Shown here: piece after piece, positions 1-4,830 of the stretch
Numbering within the stretch: the stretch's first letter is position 1
How the letters are laid out: each line of letters begins with the position of its first letter
Source: Anaerolineaceae bacterium UBA700
GTDB lineage: Bacteria > Chloroflexota > Anaerolineae > Anaerolineales > Anaerolineaceae
Assembly (NCBI GenBank): GCA_002298885.1
Contig: DBMK01000071.1
Span: 1-16,812, forward strand
DNA length: 16,812 nt
Reading direction: 5' to 3'
Translations under genes and position numbers: made by a program
Notes under the pieces: model-generated
What the model was told of the DNA's origin: nothing
The model's input: only the letters and a program-made list of their open reading frames with translations
The model's database searches: none

Positions 1-42
1 CTCCCCCTCTCCACCCCGTGGAGAGGGGGCCGGGGGGTGAGG
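1..42. repeat. C/G-rich hairpin repeat, cut by the window edge
   Basis: A perfect 12-bp inverted repeat (arms 3-14 and 18-29, CCCCCTCTCCAC and its complement, 3-nt loop) is followed by a run of G ending in GTGAGG. It begins directly at the nadE stop codon. On the nadE-sense strand no U-tract follows within the window, so it is not a typical intrinsic terminator. It looks like one end of a dispersed palindromic repeat whose remainder lies outside the window. The hairpin is seen directly; dispersal is inferred. Confidence 0.7.
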
Positions 43-864
43 TTACGTCCCCCAATCCCTCAAATACAAGAAATCATACCCAATCGTACGGTTGCTGAGC
101 TTGGCGATGGGCGGCAGGATGCGCTTGAACTGGTTGCGGCGGATGCGCTCGACCACCGAATTGACGAACGGCTCGGCGAAGCCCGCCGCCACGCATTCGG
201 CCGGGCGGTAGCGCTGGTCCACCAGCAGGTAGAGCAGTTGGTCGACCTCAGCGTAGGTGTAGCCCAGTTCGCCCTCGTCGGTCTGGCCGAGCCACAGGTC
301 GGCCGAAGGGGCCTTGGCGCGCACCGACTCGGGCAGGCTCATGGCCTCCGCAAGCTGGCGCACCTGCGTCTTGTACAGGTCGCCGATGGGGTTGATGGCG
401 CAGGCCGAGTCGCCGTAGAGGGTGGTGTAGCCCAGCAGGATCTCGGTCTTGTTGCCGGTGCCGATCACCAACCCGCCGAAGGCCGCTGACTGGTCGTAAA
501 TGCAGATCATGCGCGTGCGCGCCATCACGTTGCCCCGCCGCACGTTATCCATCTCGGGGAAGCGGGCCAGCAGGGGGTCGACCATCTCGCTGATCGGGAT
601 GGTCAGTGCAGGCATGCCAGTGGCGTCGATGACCCGCTGGGCATCCTCCAGCGAATCGGCGGAGGAGGTTCGGTAGGGCATGCGCACGGCCAGCACGTTG
701 GCCGGCCCGAGGGCTTCCACCGCCAGGTAGCACGACAGGGCCGAGTCGATCCCGCCCGAGAGGGCAATCACGGCCCGGCTGAACCCCATGCGCCTGACCT
801 CCGTGCGGATGAACCCGGTCAATATGGTGCGGGCAAGGTCGGTGTTTATCGTTAGATCGATCAT
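43..864 (-). CDS. nadE: NAD(+) synthetase, ammonia-type (split-enzyme synthetase subunit)
   Basis: Adenylates nicotinic acid adenine dinucleotide (deamido-NAD) and amidates it to NAD, the last step of NAD synthesis, in the cytoplasm. Visible motifs: the N-type ATP pyrophosphatase P-loop SGGIDS at residues 36-41, GNVMARTRM at 111-119, GTGNKTE at 135-141, a GYTTLYGDSA stretch at 145-154 and PSADLW at 186-191, all in family order. At 273 aa it matches stand-alone NadE and lacks an N-terminal glutaminase domain. The ATG is supported by AAAGGA 8 nt upstream (873-878). The gene just upstream in transcription (1972-1115) is a nitrilase-type amidase, in the order of the two domains of glutamine-dependent NAD synthetase, so the pair probably forms one ammonia-channelling enzyme. 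The 250-bp gap between them is filled with repeats. The stop codon abuts the repeat at 1-42. Confidence 0.95.
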   Translation of the reverse strand: MIDLTINTDLARTILTGFIRTEVRRMGFSRAVIALSGGIDSALSCYLAVEALGPANVLAVRMPYRTSSADSLEDAQRVIDATGMPALTIPISEMVDPLLARFPEMDNVRRGNVMARTRMICIYDQSAAFGGLVIGTGNKTEILLGYTTLYGDSACAINPIGDLYKTQVRQLAEAMSLPESVRAKAPSADLWLGQTDEGELGYTYAEVDQLLYLLVDQRYRPAECVAAGFAEPFVNSVVERIRRNQFKRILPPIAKLSNRTIGYDFLYLRDWGT

Positions 865-884
865 TAGTCCGGTCCTTTAATACT

Positions 885-1080
885 TATCCGCGAATTACAC
901 GAATGAAAGCGAATATCACGAATATTATTAATATTTCAAAACTCTATCCACGAATTACGCCAATTTCGCTAATTGGATTAAAACCTTAAAAAATTCGTGT
1001 CCATTCGTGTAATTCGCGGATGAATTAAACCTCAAAAAATTTTGTACCCATTCGTTACAATTCGTGAAATTCGTGGTTAA
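885..1080. repeat. CGAAT-box repeat cluster A (four units, two in each orientation)
   Basis: Units on the plus strand at about 885-922 and 946-974, and on the minus strand at about 991-1021 and 1042-1080. A typical unit starts TCCGCGAATTACACGAAT and carries CGAAT boxes spaced 9, 10 and 9-10 bp. The unit at 946-974 is a variant with CCAATTTCGCTAATT. The units fill the gap between the amidase and nadE genes. Transcribed, the opposed units could fold into a long stem-loop. Confidence 0.85.
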
Positions 1081-1110
1081 ACTGATAACTGTATACTGTA
1101 GACTGTTAAC
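1081..1110. repeat. Heptamer tandem array (ACTGTAN type), left of the amidase gene
   Basis: Four degenerate 7-bp units in tandem: ACTGATA, ACTGTAT, ACTGTAG, ACTGTTA. They lie directly between the CGAAT cluster and the 3' end of the amidase gene. The complementary heptamer TTTACAG recurs at 1981-2000 on the other side of that gene and at 13914-13952. Confidence 0.75.
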
Positions 1111-1114
1111 TCCC

Positions 1115-1972
1115 TTACTTACTATCCGCGGACAAAATTCTACCCAGCTCGCGCTGCACCAGTCCGGTGCGCTCGTCGCGCAGCAGGGGCAGGCGCGAGC
1201 GGGTTCGGTGGAGCTGGTTGAGGTCGATTTCGACGTTGAGCAGCGCCTCTTCGTTATACGGCCCGTGGGCGATCTGCTCGCCGTTGGGGTCGAAAACGGT
1301 GGCCCCGCCCCAGAAGTTCAGCCCGTCCTCGTAGCCCACCCGGTTGGTGTGGGCCACGAATGCAGTGAACAGCGAGGCGTAGGCCCGGTTGATGTGCTCC
1401 ACCCAGCGCGCCGATTCGAGCTGCGGCCCCTCACCCAGGCCGCGCCCCGGCGAGGCCGAGGCAAACAGGAACAGGTCGGCCCCGTCCAGCCACAGCAGGT
1501 AGGGCGGCGAGGCATGCCAGAAATCCTCGCAGATCAGCATGCCGGCCCGGCCAAAACGGGTGTCGAAGGCGCGCACGGAATCGCCCCAGGCGAAGAAGCG
1601 CCCCTCGTCGAACAGGCCGTAGGTGGGCAAATACACCTTGTGGTGGATGTGGGCCACCTCGCCCTTCGACAGGTAGGCTGAGGCGATGAAGAAACGGTTG
1701 CGGTTGTCCTCGTGCACGAAGCCCACCTGGATGTCGAGCTTGCGGCTGGCTTCGAGCAGCGGGCAGAAGAGGGCATCGTCCATCGTCGGGCGGTGCGACA
1801 CCACAGGCACCAGGTCCTGCAGCACGTAGCCGGTGAGCGACAGCTCTGGGAACACCACCAGGTCGGCCCCACCGCTGTAGGCCTCCTTGATCAAAGCCAG
1901 GTGCTTTTCCAGGTTCACCTCGGGCTTGCCGAGGACGGTGTTAATTTGAGCGAGAGAGAGGGAGAGTTTCAT
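1115..1972 (-). CDS. Nitrilase-superfamily amidase, probable glutaminase partner of NadE
   Basis: Carbon-nitrogen hydrolase fold with the complete Glu-Lys-Cys triad: E43 in FPELSLTGY, K112 in HHKVYLP and C148 in LICEDFWH. The N-terminus (KLSLSLAQINTVLGK) and the GYEDGLNFWGGATVFDPNG stretch near residues 213-231 are typical of the glutaminase domain of glutamine-dependent NAD synthetases, which supplies ammonia from glutamine. At 285 aa it is one domain only, with no synthetase part attached; that function lies in nadE just downstream. An omega-amidase or other amidase role is possible, but gene order and motif style favour NAD synthesis. The start ATG lies next to an A/T-rich leader with no clear Shine-Dalgarno sequence. 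The gene is bracketed on both sides by heptamer plus CGAAT repeats in inverted orientation. Confidence 0.85.
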   Translation of the reverse strand: MKLSLSLAQINTVLGKPEVNLEKHLALIKEAYSGGADLVVFPELSLTGYVLQDLVPVVSHRPTMDDALFCPLLEASRKLDIQVGFVHEDNRNRFFIASAYLSKGEVAHIHHKVYLPTYGLFDEGRFFAWGDSVRAFDTRFGRAGMLICEDFWHASPPYLLWLDGADLFLFASASPGRGLGEGPQLESARWVEHINRAYASLFTAFVAHTNRVGYEDGLNFWGGATVFDPNGEQIAHGPYNEEALLNVEIDLNQLHRTRSRLPLLRDERTGLVQRELGRILSADSK

Positions 1973-1980
1973 ATTTTTTA

Positions 1981-2000
1981 AGTTTACAGTTTACAGTTTA
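1981..2000. repeat. Heptamer tandem array (TTTACAG type), right of the amidase gene
   Basis: Nearly three copies of AGTTTAC in tandem, directly upstream of the amidase start and directly joined to the TCCGCGAATT end of a CGAAT unit. It is the inverted counterpart of the array at 1081-1110. Confidence 0.75.
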
Positions 2001-2224
2001 TCCGCGAATTACACGAATTGTAACGAATGAACACGAATTTATAAAAATCTTTTGATTTTTTGTGTCAATTAGCGAAATTATCGTAATTCGTGGATAGTGA
2101 TCTGATGAAGTTTCAAGAAATATTCGTGTCATTCGTTCTCATTTGTGTGATTCGTGGATAATGTTTTGATTAAGTATTAAGAATTATTCGTGTCATTCGT
2201 TCTCATTCGTGTAATTCGTGGATA
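2001..2224. repeat. CGAAT-box repeat cluster B, including a 64-bp tandem duplication
   Basis: One plus-oriented unit (2001-2039) is followed by three minus-oriented units (about 2059-2096, 2121-2160 and 2185-2224). The last two match at 38 of 40 positions by eye, and the sequence preceding them is also similar, giving a tandem repeat of period 64 bp. That points to a recent local duplication. The last unit runs into the 3' end of the Lgt-like gene and supplies its final codons. Confidence 0.85.
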
Positions 2225-2973
2225 AGCTTTTTATTCACGCCTCCGATAAACACGCCGGCCAACCCCACCAGGCTGAGCGCCGTCAGGCCCAGGGCGCACC
2301 AGGTGTCGAAGTGCAGAGCGCCCCAGGAAGGGACGGGGTCGGCCCGTAGCAGCGAGGCAGCCAGCAGATCGAGCCCCAGGCCAAGGCCGAACAGGGCGGC
2401 TTTCAGACCCGGGCGGGGGCGGAGCTCCACGCGCACGACGCTCCCGCGGCGCGGGGCGGTCAGGCGGTCGACCAGCCACAGGTAGGCCAGCAGCCCCAGG
2501 GCGCACAGCGCCTGGAGCGGGTAGCGCAGCGTCACCGCCCCGGTTTCGTCGGGAGCAGGCACGCCGCAACAGGCGCCGGGAGCCAGGACCGCGCCGTAGA
2601 CCACGCCGGCCTGCCAGCAACCTAGCCACAGGCCCACCGCCAGCGGGCCGATCAGCGGCGCCAGCCCGTCCGCCAGCCAGGCAAACGAGCGCCGCCGGAC
2701 CAGGGCCAGCAGGCCTATCCCCAACAGGCCGCCGGCTGCCGCCCCCGGCCAGGAGAAGCCGCCCTGCCAGAACTGGAGCGCTTCCAGGGCGTGGGCGGAA
2801 TAATAGCCGGCGTGCAGCGCCACGTAGAATAATCGCGCTCCCGCCAGCGCCAGCACCAGGACGACCAGCCCGTAGTCGGCCAGGCGGCGCATGTGCTGCG
2901 GCTGGGCCGTGCGCGTCACCTGCCATAGGCCGAGCGAAGCGCCCAGGCCGGCCAGGAAAGAAAATGCGGTCAC
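2203..2973 (-). CDS. Lgt-like integral membrane protein, degenerate paralogue
   Basis: A very hydrophobic 256-residue protein with about six or seven membrane segments and the layout of prolipoprotein diacylglyceryl transferase: GARLFYV at 45-51, WQGGFSWPG at 69-77 (position of the GGMSFHGG motif), GLWLGCWQAGVVYGA at 114-128 (position of the GRxGNFxNxE signature) and YPLQA at 151-155. The signature Arg, Asn and Glu and the histidine of the second motif are not conserved, so transfer of diacylglycerol to lipoproteins is doubtful; a related lipid or membrane role is possible. The start is GTG; the AGGA ahead of it is unusually close. A start at M28 would remove the first membrane segment. It lies 85 bp downstream of a lipoprotein gene on the same strand. 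The last six residues, IHELHE, and the stop codon are encoded by a CGAAT repeat. Confidence 0.65.
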   Translation of the reverse strand: MTAFSFLAGLGASLGLWQVTRTAQPQHMRRLADYGLVVLVLALAGARLFYVALHAGYYSAHALEALQFWQGGFSWPGAAAGGLLGIGLLALVRRRSFAWLADGLAPLIGPLAVGLWLGCWQAGVVYGAVLAPGACCGVPAPDETGAVTLRYPLQALCALGLLAYLWLVDRLTAPRRGSVVRVELRPRPGLKAALFGLGLGLDLLAASLLRADPVPSWGALHFDTWCALGLTALSLVGLAGVFIGGVNKKLIHELHE

Positions 2974-3058
2974 AATCCTATTTTAAACGAATAAGTAAAA
3001 ATGGACCTGGCAGATTTAAAAAACCCGGCTTATGAAACAAAGATAATATCCTGAATTA

Positions 3059-4486
3059 TTAATAAAAAGCATAATCTAGATCGTCGGTCCTATTCAGCAG
3101 GCCAAGGTCGTACGTGGCGCCGTCCAGCGAGGCCAGTTCGAGGTAATAAACCCTGTCGACCTGCATCAAAACCAAGAAATGAGACTCATCCAGGCACATA
3201 AAATTTCCAGCCCGTGTTCTCGGAAAGGCCTTGATTTGTATACTTTGAACGTCCAACCGGTAGGTTTGGCCGGCGCCGCTCATCAGGACATAGCGGCCAT
3301 CTCGCGTCCAGCAAGCCGCCAATCCCCCGGGGTCAACCAGCGGTTTCTCGCTGCCCGTAACCAGATTGTGCAGGACAATCTTGGGAACCGCAAGGGTGGC
3401 GTTGGGCGGCCTGATCGGAATGGGTTGACCATCGTAATAGATTAAGTAAGGCGAACCTGGCGACACAAATATGGCTTCTTCGGAAGTCCAGAATTCGCCC
3501 ACCAGGTGTGGGCTTCCGTTTCGAGGTAGCCTCCAAATCCGGGCTGGATAAATCGGGAGTATCGAATTGAATTGAGGCGGGATAGTCAAATAAGCTGCAC
3601 CGGCGCCAGTCTCCCACTGCAGGGCCGGATAGAGGACGTATTCTGAAAAGGTGGGGATCGCCTCAAAAGCAAAGGCAACTCCCTTCCTGACGCCGTCCGG
3701 ATCTACCAAAATAATCCGGTCTTGGGTCAGCAGGGCGATCGTTTTTCCATCCGGAGATGGATAAATATATGCACCGCCTTCTCCGGGAGGCAGCAGCATT
3801 TTGACTGTGCCGCTCTGTACGTCGATCCGATAAAGGTCATTCAGAGAACCCGGACCGGGTTGGCCCCCGACGCTGATGCTAAACAGGAGCGTCTTTGTGC
3901 CAGGTAGCCAGGCAAAGTCTTTCACGCCAAAATTTAGGTTTGATGGATTCCCAAGAATTTTGCCGGCTTCGGCGGCCTGTTCTGTTGAAAAGAGCTTGCG
4001 CGGATTCTTACCATTGGTATCGACGACCCACAATTCGCCGTTCAATCGAAAAGCCACAAGCCGGCCATCCGGCGAGAGCCTGGGTTGCTGGACATATTCG
4101 TCGTGATCGCCCTCATACAGCGGGGAGGGCGTACCGTCGTCCCATAAAATCAAGCTCTGTTTGTAAATGGTAACGATTTTAAGACCGGTCAGGGTTGGAG
4201 GCAATGTCACAGCCCGAGGAAGAGAGTCACCTGGCTCCAGCGTTGGTGTTCTCGCGAAGGCATCGGTCAGCTCGCGGATCGGCGTTAAGGAAGGCTTAGG
4301 GGCAGCGGTTGGCAGAGGGATTAGGTATGAGCTTTCTGGGGTAGTTGGAGTTGGATTCGCAGAGGGGATGGCGGTTGGGGACGCCGAAAAAGTTAGCGAA
4401 GGGATCACCGGCGGCGGGATCTGGCCGCACGCCGCCAGGCTCAGGCAAACCAGGAGCGCAAGCCGTTTTAGTTTTAGCATATCCAT
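3059..4486 (-). CDS. Lipoprotein with TolB/WD40-like beta-propeller
   Basis: Signal peptide with basic start (KLKR), hydrophobic core and lipobox LAAC, with lipidated Cys at residue 20. A Pro/Thr/Ser-rich linker runs from about 21 to 100, then a propeller-type repeat domain extends to residue 475. Repeat signatures include LSPDGRLVAFRLNGELWVVD near 137-156, SPDGKTIALLTQDRIILVD, and CWTRDGRYVLMSG near the C-terminus. Family knowledge puts such proteins on the outer face of the membrane, often as binding or scaffold proteins; no enzyme motif is visible and the ligand is unknown. Base composition appears clearly lower in GC, with more A/T-ending codons, than in neighbouring genes. It is divergent from a similar lipoprotein gene at 4831. 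Confidence 0.75.
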   Translation of the reverse strand: MDMLKLKRLALLVCLSLAACGQIPPPVIPSLTFSASPTAIPSANPTPTTPESSYLIPLPTAAPKPSLTPIRELTDAFARTPTLEPGDSLPRAVTLPPTLTGLKIVTIYKQSLILWDDGTPSPLYEGDHDEYVQQPRLSPDGRLVAFRLNGELWVVDTNGKNPRKLFSTEQAAEAGKILGNPSNLNFGVKDFAWLPGTKTLLFSISVGGQPGPGSLNDLYRIDVQSGTVKMLLPPGEGGAYIYPSPDGKTIALLTQDRIILVDPDGVRKGVAFAFEAIPTFSEYVLYPALQWETGAGAAYLTIPPQFNSILPIYPARIWRLPRNGSPHLVGEFWTSEEAIFVSPGSPYLIYYDGQPIPIRPPNATLAVPKIVLHNLVTGSEKPLVDPGGLAACWTRDGRYVLMSGAGQTYRLDVQSIQIKAFPRTRAGNFMCLDESHFLVLMQVDRVYYLELASLDGATYDLGLLNRTDDLDYAFY

Positions 4487-4493
4487 CTCAGAA

Positions 4494-4500
4494 TCCCCTC
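4494..4500 (-). promoter_or_regulatory. Shine-Dalgarno site of the 4486-3059 lipoprotein gene
   Basis: GAGGGGA on the minus strand lies 7 nt before the ATG at 4486. This supports that ATG over the in-frame ATG two codons later. Confidence 0.6.
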
Positions 4501-4504
4501 TATG

Positions 4505-4541
4505 CCTTCCCTCAAATCCAAAGACCGGATTTTAGGGAAGG
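4505..4541. promoter_or_regulatory. Imperfect palindrome in the leader of the 4486-3059 lipoprotein gene
   Basis: Arms 4505-4519 and 4527-4541 pair over 15 positions with one mismatch around a 7-nt loop (CCTTCCCT at one end, AGGGAAGG at the other). It lies between a TATAAT-like box on the minus strand (4552-4557) and the Shine-Dalgarno site at 4494-4500. It could be a 5'-leader stem-loop or a repressor operator. The symmetry is seen; the role is inferred. Confidence 0.5.
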
Positions 4542-4551
4542 AGTCTTTTAT

Positions 4552-4557
4552 ATTATA
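4552..4557 (-). promoter_or_regulatory. Possible -10 box for the minus-strand lipoprotein gene
   Basis: Minus-strand TATAAT, about 66 bp upstream of the start codon. No convincing -35 lies 16-18 bp further upstream, where the sequence is G/C-rich. The A/T-rich island is otherwise unusual for this region. Confidence 0.3.
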
Positions 4558-4597
4558 TGCTTGTATTCCTGTACCGCCGACCCCACTGCGTCCTTAC

Positions 4598-4619
4598 GCC
4601 TCAGGTTGAAACCTGAGGC
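4598..4619. repeat. GCCT...AGGC palindrome 1
   Basis: Perfect 10-bp arms (GCCTCAGGTT and its complement) around a central GA. It is the first of five palindromes of the same design within 185 bp between two divergent lipoprotein genes. Confidence 0.85.
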
Positions 4620-4631
4620 TATCATTCCCTA

Positions 4632-4649
4632 AGCCTGCTGAAGCAGGCT
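4632..4649. repeat. GCCT...AGGC palindrome 2
   Basis: Perfect 8-bp arms (AGCCTGCT / AGCAGGCT) around a central GA. Confidence 0.85.
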
Positions 4650-4660
4650 AACACAGTCAC

Positions 4661-4678
4661 AGCCTGCTTCAGCAGGCT
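4661..4678. repeat. GCCT...AGGC palindrome 3
   Basis: Same 8-bp arms as the copy at 4632-4649 but with centre TC, so it is the same element in the opposite orientation. Together the two copies form a larger inverted repeat with an 11-bp spacer. Confidence 0.85.
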
Positions 4679-4691
4679 TGAGCCTCTCCCA

Positions 4692-4713
4692 GCCTGGGGA
4701 TTCATCCCCAGGC
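4692..4713. repeat. GCCT...AGGC palindrome 4
   Basis: Perfect 10-bp arms (GCCTGGGGAT / ATCCCCAGGC) around a central TC. The arm interior is unlike the other copies, but the GCCT/AGGC ends and the two-base centre are kept. Confidence 0.85.
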
Positions 4714-4757
4714 CTCATACGCCAATAATTTTCCCTTCACCGCGCTCGTGCCCCCAC

Positions 4758-4779
4758 GCCTCAGGTTGAAACCCGAGGT
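4758..4779. repeat. GCCT...AGGC palindrome 5, degenerate
   Basis: Left arm identical to that at 4598-4607, with the same GA centre. The right arm (AACCCGAGGT) differs at two positions, which weakens the pairing. Confidence 0.75.
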
Positions 4780-4807
4780 GTCTCTTCTGCCCCCCAACCG
4801 CAGGCAT

Positions 4808-4813
4808 TATAAT
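4808..4813 (+). promoter_or_regulatory. -10 box (TATAAT) for the plus-strand propeller lipoprotein gene
   Basis: An exact TATAAT lies 17 bp before the ATG at 4831. Transcription would begin near 4820, leaving only about 10 nt of leader. No good Shine-Dalgarno sequence is present (the leader is CGAGACCCTCCG), so translation may be close to leaderless. No clear -35 is visible at 4785-4790. Confidence 0.4.
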
Positions 4814-4830
4814 AACATCGAGACCCTCCG

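Noticed and set aside
1..42. Rho-independent terminator after nadE
   Set aside because: The stem is strong but no T-run follows on the nadE strand within the window, and the surrounding bases look like a dispersed repeat.
885..1080. Possible CRISPR array
   Set aside because: Units occur in both orientations, are degenerate, and lack uniform unique spacers or neighbouring cas genes.
1042..2039. Insertion sequence around the amidase gene
   Set aside because: No transposase and no target-site duplication can be seen; kept only as a cassette hypothesis in the findings.
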